A stretch of DNA of 38,244 nt from Erythrobacteraceae bacterium (GCA_027489095.1 JAIYAL010000087.1:1-38244), one strand, 5' to 3'; positions 7,865-17,404 are shown, counted from the first letter of the stretch. The notes: generated by a model not told the origin, from the letters alone. Translations and numbers: made by a program.

Positions 7865-9787
7865 ATGGACACGACCAAGCCCGGCGCATCTGCCGCCACT
7901 ATCGCCGACGCTTCCCATACTGGCCCCCGCGATCCGCTGCCCGTGCTGATGCTTGGCGCGATCGGCGTCGTCTATGGTGATATCGGCACCTCGCCGCTCT
8001 ATGCGCTCAAGGAAAGCTTTGTCGGGCCGCACCCCCTTACGGTTGATCGGCTCCATGTGTTCGGCGTGCTCAGCCTCATCTTCTGGTCGCTGATGCTGAT
8101 CGTGACGCTGAAATATGTGCTGGTGGCGATGCGCGCCGATAATCGCGGCGAGGGCGGTTCCTTTGCCCTGCTCGCGCTGATTTCGCGTCATGTCGAAGGT
8201 CGGCGGCTGAGCGCCATTCTGGTGGTTCTGGGCGTGCTTGCCGCATCGCTGTTCTATGGCGATGCGATGCTCACCCCGGCGATCTCGGTGCTTTCGGCGG
8301 TCGAGGGGCTGACGATCGTCAACCCCGCGCTGGAAGCGCTGGTGCTGCCGATTGCGGTCGTCATCCTGATCGGCCTGTTCCTGATCCAGAGCCGGGGGAC
8401 GGCCAAGGTCGGCGCGCTGTTCGGCCCGATCGTGCTGGTCTATTTCGCGACGCTCGCCGGTCTCGGCATCGTCAACATTGCCGAGAAACCTGAAATCCTC
8501 GGCATCCTCAACCCCGTCCATGCGGCCGCCTTCTTCGCCTATGATCCGCACCTGGCCTTTCTTGCGATGGGATCGGTGTTTCTTGCGGTGACCGGGGCCG
8601 AGACGCTTTATGCCGATATGGGCCACTTTGGCCGCCGCGCGGTGGCCTTCAGTTGGCTGGGGCTCGCCTACCCCTGCCTGATGCTCAATTACATGGGGCA
8701 GGGCGCGCTGCTGCTTGCCCATCCCGAGGCGGCCGAGAACCCCTTTTACCTGATGGCGCCTGAATGGGCGCGGCTGCCGCTGGTGCTGATTGCCACGGCG
8801 GCGACGATCATCGCCAGTCAGGCGGTGATATCGGGCGCTTTCTCGGTCACGCATCAGGCGGTGCAGCTGGGCTTCCTGCCGCGTTTCCGCACGCTCCAGA
8901 CCAGTGCCAAGGCGGCAGGCCAGATCTATATCCCGGCGATCAACTGGGGCCTCTTGGTGATGGTGCTGGTGCTGGTGCTGGGCTTCCAGCAATCGACCCG
9001 CCTTGCTTCGGCCTATGGCATTTCGGTGATCGGGACGATGCTGATCACCACGCTGATGCTCGCCTTCCTCGTCTTCAAGGTGTGGCGCTGGAACATCCTG
9101 GTGGCGGGGGCGACGATCGCGCTGTTTGGGGTGGTCGACGGCATCTATTTTGCCTCGAACATCGCCAAGATCCCCGATGGCGGCTGGTTCCCGCTGGCGG
9201 TGGCGGGGGTATTGTTCACGTTGCTCACCACCTGGTCCACCGGGCGGCGGATCATGCGCGAACGCATGGAAGAGGGCGATCTGACCCTTGCGCAGTTCAT
9301 CGCGTCGGTCGCGGGATCGGTGCACCGGGTCAAGAACACCGCAGTCTACATGGCCGCGGCAACCAGCGGCGTGCCATCGGCATTGCTCCATAACCTCAAG
9401 CACAATCAGGTGCTCCACGCGCGGGTGCTGATCGTGACGGTCGAGGTGGCAGAAGTGCCGCAGGTTGATCCGGCCCACCGCACTGAAGTGCACGACGAGG
9501 GTGAGGGCTTCTACCGCGTCATCATCCGCTATGGCTTCATGGAGGATGTCGACGTGCCGCGCGAGCTTGGCGCGCTCGATTGCATCGGGGGGACGGTGTT
9601 CGATCCGATGACCACAAGCTACTTCCTCGGCCGCCAGAAGCTGATCCCTTCGGAAGAACACCCCGGCATGGCGCGCTGGCGCGAGGGGCTGTTTGCGTGG
9701 ATGTCGAAGAGCTCCGAAAGCGCGATGGAAAGCTTCAAGCTGCCCACCAACCGGGTGGTCGAACTGGGGAGCCAGTTGCAGATCTGA
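7865..9787 (+). CDS. kup: Potassium uptake protein Kup (KUP/HAK/KT family)
   Basis: The 640-residue product matches the KUP family in length and layout. After a short cytoplasmic tail comes the hallmark first helix with GVVYGDIGTSPLYALKE (about residues 38-54), then about eleven more hydrophobic segments to about residue 460, and a C-terminal cytoplasmic domain of about 170 residues ending in EYFLGR-like TSYFLGRQKLIPS. It catalyses proton-coupled potassium import across the inner membrane. The start gives a family-like N-terminus. The divergent neighbour is a KdpD/KdpE-related regulator, which suggests potassium- or turgor-dependent control, although Kup of Escherichia coli is regarded as constitutive. 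Confidence 0.96.
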   Translation: MDTTKPGASAATIADASHTGPRDPLPVLMLGAIGVVYGDIGTSPLYALKESFVGPHPLTVDRLHVFGVLSLIFWSLMLIVTLKYVLVAMRADNRGEGGSFALLALISRHVEGRRLSAILVVLGVLAASLFYGDAMLTPAISVLSAVEGLTIVNPALEALVLPIAVVILIGLFLIQSRGTAKVGALFGPIVLVYFATLAGLGIVNIAEKPEILGILNPVHAAAFFAYDPHLAFLAMGSVFLAVTGAETLYADMGHFGRRAVAFSWLGLAYPCLMLNYMGQGALLLAHPEAAENPFYLMAPEWARLPLVLIATAATIIASQAVISGAFSVTHQAVQLGFLPRFRTLQTSAKAAGQIYIPAINWGLLVMVLVLVLGFQQSTRLASAYGISVIGTMLITTLMLAFLVFKVWRWNILVAGATIALFGVVDGIYFASNIAKIPDGGWFPLAVAGVLFTLLTTWSTGRRIMRERMEEGDLTLAQFIASVAGSVHRVKNTAVYMAAATSGVPSALLHNLKHNQVLHARVLIVTVEVAEVPQVDPAHRTEVHDEGEGFYRVIIRYGFMEDVDVPRELGALDCIGGTVFDPMTTSYFLGRQKLIPSEEHPGMARWREGLFAWMSKSSESAMESFKLPTNRVVELGSQLQI

Positions 9788-9803
9788 GCCCGCGCGCGGG
9801 GCT
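9787..9803 (+). terminator. Short GC hairpin after kup
   Basis: AGCCC and GGGCT enclose a GCGCGC-rich loop directly at the kup stop codon. It lacks a T-run, so a terminator role is only a guess. Confidence 0.25.
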
Positions 9804-9840
9804 GGGGGATTCGCGGGCCTCACCGCAGGTGACCCGCCCC

Positions 9841-9945
9841 CGCTACGCTACTTGAGGCGTGTCTTGGTCGCCTACCGCTACGCTACTTGAGGCGTGGCCT
9901 GATCGCCTACCGCTACGCTACTTGAGGCGTGTCCTGATCGCCGAC
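9841..9945. repeat. Three tandem copies of a 35-bp repeat
   Basis: CGCTACGCTACTTGAGGCGT starts at 9841, 9876 and 9911, giving an exact 35-base period. The copies differ at only a few positions, mostly in the GTCTTGGTCGCC part, and the third decays at its end. The repeat lies in the 315-base gap between kup and the porin gene. The rest of that gap (9946-10102) has a small GGCAC/GTGCC hairpin near 10040-10060 and no gene that I can support. Confidence 0.9.
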
Positions 9946-10102
9946 CGCGTCGCTGCACTCCCCACCCCCGGATGGGTTCCCCGGATACGCAGCGTTCCCG
10001 AGGGCCGGGGCCAGACCGTCTTCAACTCCGCATGAGACACCGGCACTATCGGAGGGTGCCGCGTCGTGCGTTGCCCCCACTTCCCCTTGATTGGCGGGGT
10101 AC

Positions 10103-11362
10103 ATGGCTTTGCAACGGACCGCTAGAACAGTGCCTGCCATCACCATGCGCAGTTCCGCCTGCGCTGCTGCCTTGCTCGCCGCCGCGCTGCTGGGTGCCAG
10201 CCCTGCCAAGGCCGATGACACGCAGGAGGCTGCGCCCCCCACCGATGGTCCGGTCATCACGCTCACCGGAGAATACATCCTCGACGCGGTTGCTGTCGTC
10301 CGGGGCGCCGCCACGGGGGGCCGCTATGTCGACCTTGCCTCGCTTACCGCGGAAATCGATCTTGATGCCGCCGCCGGATGGCATGGCGCACAGTTCGTCG
10401 CGCAGGGCATCGCGGGCACCGGGCAGCGTCCCAATGATCTTGCCGGGACGATGCAGGGTATCAATAACAGCGAAGTGCCGCGCAACCGGGTCAAGCTGTA
10501 CCAGCTTTACCTTGCGCAGAAGCTCGCCGATTGGCCGGTGACCCTGCGCGCCGGGTTCATCGACCTCAACGCAGAATTCTACAGCAATGATGCCGCCGGC
10601 TTGCTGATCGCGCCCGCCTTCGGGATCGGCTCGGAGCTCGCGGCGACCGGCCCCAACGGCCCGGCCATCTTTCCCTCGACCGCGCTCACCGCCTCGGTCC
10701 GGATCGAGCCATCGGCCGACACCTATGCCGCCTTTGCCGTGGTCAATGCCGAAGCGGGCGTGCTCGGAGATGTCGGCGGGATGGCGCCGCTGCTTGCCGA
10801 AGGCGCGCTGCTGATCGGCGAAGCGGGATGGATGGGATCGGGCAAGGTCGCGCTGGGCGCATGGTCCTATACCCGCAGGCAGGACGATATCCGCCTGTTT
10901 GATGCCGCGGGCGATCCGCTGCGCCAGCGGGCGCGGGGCGCTTATGTCCTGCTTGAATGGCCCCTCGGCGCCGCCGTGGGCCCCGATCCCGATGCCCCCG
11001 GCAAGGCCGCGCTGTTCCTGCGCGCCGGGATCTCTGATGGTGACACCACGCCCTATCGCGGCGGGTGGCAGGCCGGCGTCCTGATCAACCGCGTGTTCGC
11101 CGCTCGTCCCGACAGCCAGCTTTCGATCGGCGCCAATCAGGCCTTCTTGTCGGACAAGTTCCGGCGCAACCAGACCGACAACGGCAATCCGATGCGCAGC
11201 GCCGAGACCGGGGTCGAAATCACCCTTGCCGACCGGGTCGCGCCGTGGCTGACGATGCAGGCCGACGCCCAATATGTCCGCACCCCCAGCCGCGAGGCGC
11301 AGGCGCGCGATGCGGTGATCCTGGGGGTGCGCTTCATCTTCGCCTTTTCGCGGGAGTTGTGA
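10103..11362 (+). CDS. OprB-like outer membrane porin
   Basis: I start at ATG 10103, which has GGCGGGG just upstream. ATG 10145 would give a tighter signal peptide beginning MRSSACAAALL, and the ORF track's TTG at 10091 is less likely. The signal peptide ends near ASPAKA-DD. The mature part alternates short beta strands and turns, and has features of the carbohydrate-selective porin (OprB) family: GEYILDAVAVVRG near the start, KLYQLYLAQKL, LRAGFIDLNAEFYSND, and a C-terminal strand ending in aromatic-rich VRFIFAFSREL. Such porins admit sugars or other small solutes through the outer membrane. The family call is good, the substrate unknown. A chemoreceptor gene starts 30 bases downstream on the same strand, so co-transcription is likely. 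Confidence 0.8.
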   Translation: MALQRTARTVPAITMRSSACAAALLAAALLGASPAKADDTQEAAPPTDGPVITLTGEYILDAVAVVRGAATGGRYVDLASLTAEIDLDAAAGWHGAQFVAQGIAGTGQRPNDLAGTMQGINNSEVPRNRVKLYQLYLAQKLADWPVTLRAGFIDLNAEFYSNDAAGLLIAPAFGIGSELAATGPNGPAIFPSTALTASVRIEPSADTYAAFAVVNAEAGVLGDVGGMAPLLAEGALLIGEAGWMGSGKVALGAWSYTRRQDDIRLFDAAGDPLRQRARGAYVLLEWPLGAAVGPDPDAPGKAALFLRAGISDGDTTPYRGGWQAGVLINRVFAARPDSQLSIGANQAFLSDKFRRNQTDNGNPMRSAETGVEITLADRVAPWLTMQADAQYVRTPSREAQARDAVILGVRFIFAFSREL

Positions 11363-11392
11363 GCGCCAGCTCGCCGTAAGGACTGCCAGATC

Positions 11393-13165
11393 ATGACCAT
11401 CAAACGCCGTGTTATCCTGATCGGATCGATCTTCATCGGTCTCATGCTGTTGCAGACGCTCTCGGCCGCGTGGAGCGACTACCAGCGCGCCAGAACCGAC
11501 GCCGAGGGCGAGGCGATCGTCGGCATGCTGCGCAACCACATGGTGGGCGACATGATGCACGATGCGGCCCGCGGCGCGGTCTTCGCGGCGCTCTATGGCG
11601 CGGCGATCGAGAACCCCGCCGTCGTGCAGAAGGCGAGCGATGACCTTGCCGAATACGCCAAGAATTACCGCGAGATCATGGCGGCGAATCGCAAGCTGGC
11701 GACCGATCCGGACCTGAAGGCGCAGCTCGAAGCGACCGATCGCGACGTCGAAGTCTATCTTACCACGGCCAGCACAATGGTCGGCGCTGCTGCAAGCGGC
11801 CGGGCCAATGCCGAAGGCCAGTTTCCCAAATTCAACGCCAGCTTCGACCGGCTTGAGGCATCGATGGAGAAAATCGGGCTCAGGTTCGAGGAACTGCTCG
11901 GCGCGCGCAACGCGGCCACCCGGGCTGGCAGCCTGTGGCTCCTGATCGCGCTGACGCTCGTCTCATTCGGGGTGCTGGCCGCAACCATGCGCCAGATCCA
12001 GAAGACCGTGGTGTTGCGGCTCTATGCGCTGGCCGAAAGGTTCAAGACGATGGCGCAGGGCGATTACACCAGCCCGGTCGAGGGCGCAGATGCCAGCGAC
12101 GAGATCGGCGAGATCGCCGATGCTGCCGAGAAGTTCCGCAAGGTCGCGCTGGCCAAGCAGGCTGCCGAGCAGGAACAGCAGATCGTCGTTGCCATGCTGG
12201 CCGGGGGCCTGCAGGGCCTCGCCGGCCGCGATCTCACCCAGCGCATCGACACCCGCTGGTCGCCCGAATACGAGACCCTGCGCGAGAACTTCAACCGCAC
12301 CGCGCATGAGCTTGGCGCGGTGATGCTGCAGGTTGCGGTTGCCGCCGAAGGCGTCTCGACCGGCGCGGAAGAAATCCACAGCGCCTCAAGCGACCTGGCA
12401 AAGCGCAACGAGCTGCAGGCGGCGCGGGTCGACCAGACCAGCAGCACGCTTGGCGAAGTTGCCGCCAATGTGAAGAGCACGGCGGCCAACGCACAGGAAG
12501 TCCAGCGCGTGATCGCCGCGGCCCGCAAGGAAGTGGTCGAGGGCGATGAGATCGTCCGCGAGGCGGTGACCACCATGGCGTCGGTCGAACAGTCCTCGCA
12601 GGAGGTCGGCAACATCATCGCCCTGATCGAAGGCATCGCTTTCCAGACCAACCTGCTGGCGCTCAACGCCGGGGTTGAGGCCGCGCGCGCGGGGGAAGCC
12701 GGCAAGGGCTTTGCTGTGGTCGCCAACGAAGTGCGCGCGCTCGCCCAGCGCAGCGCCGAGGCAGCCAACGAGATCGCGGCGCTGATCAAGGCCAGTGCCG
12801 ATCAGGTCGGCCGGGGTGTCGCACTGGTGGGCAAGACCGGCGAGGCCTTCACCGCCATCACCAGCAGCTTCAGCAACATTGACACCTTTATCCGCACCAT
12901 CGCCGAGGCTTCGCAAGGGCAGGCGGACAATCTCCAGCAGGTGAGCGCAGCGGCGAGCGATATGGGGCGCTCAACCCAACAGAACGCAGCCATGGTCGAA
13001 CAGGCGACCGCTGCTGCGAGCAGCCTTGCACGCCAATCGAGCGATCTGCGCTCGCTGGTGGCCGCGTTCCGGCTCGATAGCGCGCCCGGCGCTGTGCATT
13101 TCGTCGGCGATGCCGGCGGGATGAGCTTCGGCGGCGGGGGCCAGGCCGATCAATGGGCGGCCTGA
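11393..13165 (+). CDS. Methyl-accepting chemotaxis protein
   Basis: The 590-residue product has a first membrane helix at about residues 7-25, a mostly helical periplasmic region of about 155 residues, a second membrane helix at about 180-200, a HAMP linker (about 200-260) and probably a second HAMP-like unit. The signalling domain carries the highly conserved hairpin tip [21 protein letters not shown] followed by [19 protein letters not shown]. It senses a ligand or stress in the periplasm and controls CheA. There is no CheB/CheR-binding pentapeptide at the C-terminus. No che genes are in the window. The porin gene is 30 bases upstream, hinting that both respond to the same solute (inference). 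Confidence 0.95.
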   Translation: MTIKRRVILIGSIFIGLMLLQTLSAAWSDYQRARTDAEGEAIVGMLRNHMVGDMMHDAARGAVFAALYGAAIENPAVVQKASDDLAEYAKNYREIMAANRKLATDPDLKAQLEATDRDVEVYLTTASTMVGAAASGRANAEGQFPKFNASFDRLEASMEKIGLRFEELLGARNAATRAGSLWLLIALTLVSFGVLAATMRQIQKTVVLRLYALAERFKTMAQGDYTSPVEGADASDEIGEIADAAEKFRKVALAKQAAEQEQQIVVAMLAGGLQGLAGRDLTQRIDTRWSPEYETLRENFNRTAHELGAVMLQVAVAAEGVSTGAEEIHSASSDLAKRNELQAARVDQTSSTLGEVAANVKSTAANAQEVQRVIAAARKEVVEGDEIVREAVTTMASVEQSSQEVGNIIALIEGIAFQTNLLALNAGVEAARAGEAGKGFAVVANEVRALAQRSAEAANEIAALIKASADQVGRGVALVGKTGEAFTAITSSFSNIDTFIRTIAEASQGQADNLQQVSAAASDMGRSTQQNAAMVEQATAAASSLARQSSDLRSLVAAFRLDSAPGAVHFVGDAGGMSFGGGGQADQWAA

Positions 13166-13364
13166 AACGGCGCGGGCATGACGCGGCGCCGCAGGGGTGC
13201 GGCGGATTTACGGGCCTTGCCGCGCCCGGCAGCGGCCAGCATCGCGGCCATCATCGCCGCGCCGCATAAATTGAGCCCACTGGCGGCGAAGGGTAACCCC
13301 AAGCTGCTGCGTTAACCCGGACACGGAAAAGCCGAGGCGCGGCGGTGCGAGGGGATGATCGAGG

Positions 13365-14645
13365 ATGAAGTTCAACACCGCAGTTGCGATCCTCCCGCTT
13401 CTGGCCATGGCGCAAGTGCTGACGGGTTGCGGGGGCGGCTCGTCCTCGGCGCCCACCCCGACGCCGACGCCGACCCCAACCCCAACGCCCACGCCCACGC
13501 CCACATCTTCTGTCGCGCTCACCGTGGTCAATGGCGTCGGCCCGGCAACAGCGGCGGCGGGCAGCCAGGTCGAGCTGTGGTCGACGATCCTGCCGCAATC
13601 GCAAGTCGTGATGAACTGGTCGGGCGGCAGCTTCACGCCGGATGATGAGGAATGGCACACCACGCTGACCGTGCCGTCGTCCAACGCGACGCTGACCGCC
13701 AACGTGCAGACGCTCAATATCACCTTCACCACGCGCAGTTACACCGCGCCGACCACCGCCGCCAAGACCGCGCGCTTCTGGGTGCCCGCCAGCCCGCGCG
13801 GGTTGATCCTGTTGCTGCACGGCACCGGCGGATCGAGCAATTTCATCGAGACGGTCGAGGGCCGCGCTTTCGCGCTCAAGGCGATCTCCAAGGGTTATGC
13901 CGTGCTCTCGCCCGAGGCCGAGGAAGTGGCGGCGGGCGACCTTGACGCAGATGACAAGATCCGGTGGGACATCGCCCTCAATCCCGCCAATACCGATTTC
14001 CGCGCGCTCGACACGCTGCTCGGCTCGCTGGTGTCGACGTCCGTGATCCCGGCGGGCCTGCCCACCTATGCTGTTGGCATGTCGAACGGCGGTGCGATGG
14101 CGATCTCGCTCGGGTCGATCGCGGCGACCAGCGCGGCTGCGAGCTTCCCGAACCTCAGGTTCAAGGCCGTGATCAGCTATTGCGCGCAAGGAAGCCCGGC
14201 CGCGGTCAGCATCACCACCACGCCGAGCGCGTTTTATCTTTGCGCCAATGACGAAAACGAGAATGTCAGCAACACGCAGGCCCTCGCCAACAGCCAGACT
14301 TTGGTGGGGCGCGGGGTGCCCACAGTCGGCATCCTGCACCCGGCCACGCCGCTGTATAATCAGCGGTTCATCCGGGTCTCCGGGGTGAGCGCAGCGCAAT
14401 CACTGGGAATCGCCAATGAGCTGCGCGCGGGCGGCTTTGTCGATGCGAACGGGTTCTTCACGGCCTCGACCACGACGATGAGCAACGCGATCACCGCATC
14501 GCCCGCCAGCTTCCCGACGATTTCAGGGTTCACCCTGGGCCAGCGGCTCGCGCTGCTCGGCCAGATCGCCGTGATGCGCGCCGAGCATCAGTTCTTCTCC
14601 GACTGGACGTCGCGTTCGTTGCGGTGGTTTGCAACCTACCCCTGA
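13365..14645 (+). CDS. Alpha/beta-hydrolase-fold lipoprotein with (PT)n linker
   Basis: The 426-residue product has a lipoprotein signal ending in LTGC (about residues 19-22), then a Gly/Ser stretch and a run of about nine Pro-Thr pairs, a flexible tether. After a beta-rich segment comes an alpha/beta-hydrolase core: an LILLLHGTGG oxyanion-type loop near residue 147 and a nucleophile elbow GMSNGGAM near 240, with a histidine in AEHQFF near 409 as a possible catalytic base. The GxSxG and HGTGG pattern resembles poly(3-hydroxybutyrate) depolymerase and feruloyl-esterase-like enzymes, but the substrate cannot be read from sequence. It is probably attached to the outer membrane. The Pro-Thr run is encoded by imperfect 6-base repeats, which can change linker length without shifting frame. 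Confidence 0.75.
   Translation: MKFNTAVAILPLLAMAQVLTGCGGGSSSAPTPTPTPTPTPTPTPTPTSSVALTVVNGVGPATAAAGSQVELWSTILPQSQVVMNWSGGSFTPDDEEWHTTLTVPSSNATLTANVQTLNITFTTRSYTAPTTAAKTARFWVPASPRGLILLLHGTGGSSNFIETVEGRAFALKAISKGYAVLSPEAEEVAAGDLDADDKIRWDIALNPANTDFRALDTLLGSLVSTSVIPAGLPTYAVGMSNGGAMAISLGSIAATSAAASFPNLRFKAVISYCAQGSPAAVSITTTPSAFYLCANDENENVSNTQALANSQTLVGRGVPTVGILHPATPLYNQRFIRVSGVSAAQSLGIANELRAGGFVDANGFFTASTTTMSNAITASPASFPTISGFTLGQRLALLGQIAVMRAEHQFFSDWTSRSLRWFATYP
13452..13507 (+). repeat. In-frame hexanucleotide repeat encoding (PT)n
   Basis: Imperfect repeats of the form ccNacS encode the Pro-Thr tether of the hydrolase lipoprotein. The unit is six bases, so gain or loss of a unit keeps the frame. 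Confidence 0.7.
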
Positions 14646-14717
14646 AGCGGTTCTGGGGGATTGCTCCGTGCTTGCGGCGTGACGGCGCCGCTTGGCTCGG
14701 CTAAACCGCTCCCGCCC

Positions 14718-16385
14718 ATGCTGACGCGCCTGTCCATCCGCAACATCGTCCTTATCGAAGCGCTCGATCTCGATTTCGCGCGCGGGCTGGGTGTGCTGAC
14801 GGGGGAGACGGGGGCGGGCAAGTCGATCCTGCTCGACGCGCTGGGCCTCGTGCTGGGTGACCGGGCAGAGACATCGCTGGTGCGCGCCGGGGAAGACAAG
14901 GCGAGCGTCACCGCCAGCTTCGAATTCGCCGCGCTCCCCGCCGCCGTGGCCGCTGCGCTGGATGAGGCCGAGATCGCCATCGAACCGGGCGAGCCGCTGA
15001 TGATCCGGCGGCAGGTCAAGGCTGACGGCGGCTCGAAGGCCTTTATCAACGATCAGCCCGCCAGCGTCGCCCTGCTGCGCGAACTCGCGCCCGCGCTGGT
15101 CGAACTCCACGGCCAGCACGATGATCGCGGGCTGGTGAACCCGCGCGGGCACCGCATGCTGCTTGATCGTTATGCCGGGACGGATGTGGCGGGGCTTGAG
15201 CGCGCCTATGCCGCATGGGCGCGGGCCGAAGCGCAGCTGGCCGAAGCGCGCGGCGCGGTCGATCAGGCCAAGGCCGATCAGGACTTGCTGATCGCGCACC
15301 TTGCAGAACTCGCCGCGCTTGAGCCGGTCGCGGGCGAGGAAGCGCGGCTCGCGGGCGCGCGCTCGGACATGCAGAAGGGCGAGAAGCTGTCGGGCGATCT
15401 GGAGGATTTGCGGCACCTGTGGGAAGGCTCGGATTCGCCGCTCGCGGCCTTGCGGGTTGCCGCAAGACGCCTTGATCGGATCGCCGAACAGCATCCGATG
15501 CTGGCAGACGCGCTCGCCGCCCTCGACCGCGCGGTGATCGAGGCGAGCGAGGCCGAGGACAAGCTGCGGCTCGCCGCCGAGGCGCTGGTGCACGATCCGA
15601 TGGCGCTGGAGCGCGCCGAGACCCGCCTGTTCGAACTGCGCGCCGCCGCGCGCAAGCACCGCTGCGAAGTCGATGAGCTGCCCGAATTGATGCGCACCAT
15701 GCGCGCGCGATTGGACGCGATCGAGGGCGGGGAGGCGCAGCTGGATGCGCTCGAAGCCGCCGCCAAGGAAGCCCGCGCGGCCTATGTCGCAGCGGCCGAA
15801 AAAGCTCACGCCGCACGCCTCGCCGGGGCCGAGCGGCTCGATGCGGCGGTGGCGGCGGAATTGGCACCGCTAAAGCTCGATGCCGCCCGGTTCCGCACCT
15901 CTGTTACGCCGCTGCCCGAGGAACGCTGGGCGGCCTCGGGCATGGACGCGGTCGAATTCCTGATCTCGACCAACCCCGGCGCGGATTTTGCGCCCTTGAA
16001 CAAGATTGCTTCGGGGGGCGAGCTGTCGCGCTTCATCCTCGCGCTGAAGGTCGCGCTGGCCGAAAAGGGCGGGGCGGCGACGATCATCTTCGACGAAATC
16101 GACCGCGGCGTGGGCGGGGCGGTGGCCTCTGCCATCGGCGAACGTCTGGCGCGGCTGGCGTCGCGGGAGGGCCAGTTGCTGGCAGTCACCCACTCGCCGC
16201 AGGTCGCCGCGCGCGGGGCGCAGCATTACTTCATCGCCAAGGCTTCCAGCGGCACGGTGACGCGAACGAGCGTGGTGTTGCTCGACCACCCTGGGCGGCA
16301 AGAGGAGATCGCCCGGATGCTCTCCGGCGCCGAAGTGACGCCCGAGGCAAGGGCGCAGGCGGATCGGTTGCTGGAGGGGGTGTGA
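14718..16385 (+). CDS. recN: DNA repair protein RecN
   Basis: I use ATG 14718, giving 555 residues and the canonical start MLTRLSIRNIVLIE; the ORF track's TTG at 14661 would add 19 residues not found in the family. Walker A TGETGAGKSILLDAL is at about residues 30-44, the ABC signature ASGGELSRFILAL near 435-447 and Walker B TIIFDEIDRGVGG near 455-467, with a long coiled coil between the two halves. RecN is an SMC-like ATPase acting in double-strand break repair. The stop codon overlaps the possible GTG start of the next ORF. Confidence 0.97.
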   Translation: MLTRLSIRNIVLIEALDLDFARGLGVLTGETGAGKSILLDALGLVLGDRAETSLVRAGEDKASVTASFEFAALPAAVAAALDEAEIAIEPGEPLMIRRQVKADGGSKAFINDQPASVALLRELAPALVELHGQHDDRGLVNPRGHRMLLDRYAGTDVAGLERAYAAWARAEAQLAEARGAVDQAKADQDLLIAHLAELAALEPVAGEEARLAGARSDMQKGEKLSGDLEDLRHLWEGSDSPLAALRVAARRLDRIAEQHPMLADALAALDRAVIEASEAEDKLRLAAEALVHDPMALERAETRLFELRAAARKHRCEVDELPELMRTMRARLDAIEGGEAQLDALEAAAKEARAAYVAAAEKAHAARLAGAERLDAAVAAELAPLKLDAARFRTSVTPLPEERWAASGMDAVEFLISTNPGADFAPLNKIASGGELSRFILALKVALAEKGGAATIIFDEIDRGVGGAVASAIGERLARLASREGQLLAVTHSPQVAARGAQHYFIAKASSGTVTRTSVVLLDHPGRQEEIARMLSGAEVTPEARAQADRLLEGV

Positions 16386-16394
16386 TCTTGGGAA

Positions 16395-16515
16395 GGCACC
16401 ACCCCCCGACCCCCTCCTTGCAAGAGGAGGGGGCAATGATGTTCGGCCCTGATAGCCCCCTGCTCTTTAGCACCGGCCTGCGCCGGGGCGGGCATCGGGG
16501 TTGGGGGTGGTGGAG
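16395..16515. repeat. Composite REP element, copy 2 (hairpin and GC modules)
   Basis: GGCACCACC at 16396-16404 opens the inverse of the module at 5192-5230, with a CCCCCTCC/GGAGGGGG stem at 16410-16417 and 16426-16433. A second module with CCGGCCTGCGCCGGGG and GGGCATCGGGGTTGGGGGTGGTGG fills 16456-16513 and matches the reverse of 5250-5330. The element begins about ten bases after the recN stop and overlaps the 5' end of the next coding region. Confidence 0.8.
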
Positions 16516-17404
16516 TCCCCTCCTCATCCTCGCCGCAGCCTGCACCCCTGCCACGCCCGCGCCCGAGGAGGCCCCCGCCGCCGTGCAGCCCAACAACGCC
16601 ATGTACGGCACCGACGCCGCCCTCGCGCCGTCCACCCCCGATGCTACCTTACGCTATGCCGACCACCCGCGCGGGTTTGCCGAGCTGCGTCTGCCGGAGG
16701 GCAAGGGCCCGTTCCCGCTGGCGGTGATCTATCACGGCGGGTGCTGGAAGACCGGGATCGCATCGCAGGCCTATATGGCCCCGCTCGCCACCCGCTGGCA
16801 GAGCCTCGGCATCGCGACGCTCAATGTCGATTACCGCGAGGTCGGGGACGGGGGCGGCTGGCCGGGCTCGTTCACCGACTGGGCAGCATCCGCGAAGCTG
16901 ATCGAGGAGGCCGCCGCGCGCTATCCCATCGACCGCGAGGGTGTCACGCTGGTCGGCCATTCGGCGGGCGCGCTTCCGGCGCTGTGGCTGGCATCTGCGC
17001 AAGGGCAGGGCGGCCCGGTGGGCAAGCGCAAACCGCACAAGGCGCGCGCGGCGATCGTGCTCGACGGCCCCGGCGATGTCGGCGTGGAGCAGCCTGCTTT
17101 CGATGCGCTGTGCCAGTTCTCGGCGGTCGCCCCGTTTATGGGCGATAGCCCCGCCGCGAACCCTGCACGCTATGCTGCGATCGCTCCCGCCGCCGCCGCG
17201 CCGCAGCTGGCCGCGCTCTTGTTCGTGCAGGCGAAGCTTCCCGCGCCGTCTGTCGCCACGCAAGCCGCGCTGGCAGCGGGCGGGGCCAAGGTCACGGTGC
17301 GCGAGAATGCGGGCGCGAGCCACTTTGCGATCATCACGCCCGGCAACCCCGTCTACACCGCCAACGAGGCGGCAATGCTCGCGGTCTTGAAGGCCGAGCG
17401 CTGA
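16436..17404 (+). CDS. Alpha/beta-hydrolase lipoprotein, N-terminus built on repeat DNA
   Basis: The conserved part starts near residue 50 and carries an oxyanion-type loop, LAVIYHGGCW, then YREVGDGGGWPGSFTDW, a nucleophile elbow VGHSAGALPALW and a late histidine in GASHFAII. This is the esterase/BD-FAE-like alpha/beta-hydrolase pattern. A hydrophobic stretch, SPLLILAAAC, resembles a lipoprotein signal, but the preceding residues are translated from a dispersed repeat. I choose ATG 16436 (or 16439), because the repeat itself provides AGGAGGGGG in front of it; GTG 16382, overlapping the recN stop, is the longest alternative. The next gene is a clear paralogue with a cleaner lipoprotein signal. 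Substrate unknown. Confidence 0.75.
   Translation: MMFGPDSPLLFSTGLRRGGHRGWGWWSPLLILAAACTPATPAPEEAPAAVQPNNAMYGTDAALAPSTPDATLRYADHPRGFAELRLPEGKGPFPLAVIYHGGCWKTGIASQAYMAPLATRWQSLGIATLNVDYREVGDGGGWPGSFTDWAASAKLIEEAAARYPIDREGVTLVGHSAGALPALWLASAQGQGGPVGKRKPHKARAAIVLDGPGDVGVEQPAFDALCQFSAVAPFMGDSPAANPARYAAIAPAAAAPQLAALLFVQAKLPAPSVATQAALAAGGAKVTVRENAGASHFAIITPGNPVYTANEAAMLAVLKAER

Noticed and set aside
7760-9823. The upstream part (about 680 codons) of the 1146-codon minus-strand ORF ending at 6383
   Set aside because: It is antisense to kup, rich in His, Gln and Arg as expected for the reverse frame of a high-GC gene, and has no recognisable domain. Only the part from 7759 downwards is coding.
9841-9945. 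CRISPR-like array
   Set aside because: The 35-base units abut directly with no spacers and there are no cas genes.
16382-16435. GTG start at 16382 for the hydrolase gene after recN
   Set aside because: The extra residues are translated repeat DNA and have no ribosome binding site of their own; the ATGs at 16436/16439 have one. It is kept only as an alternative.
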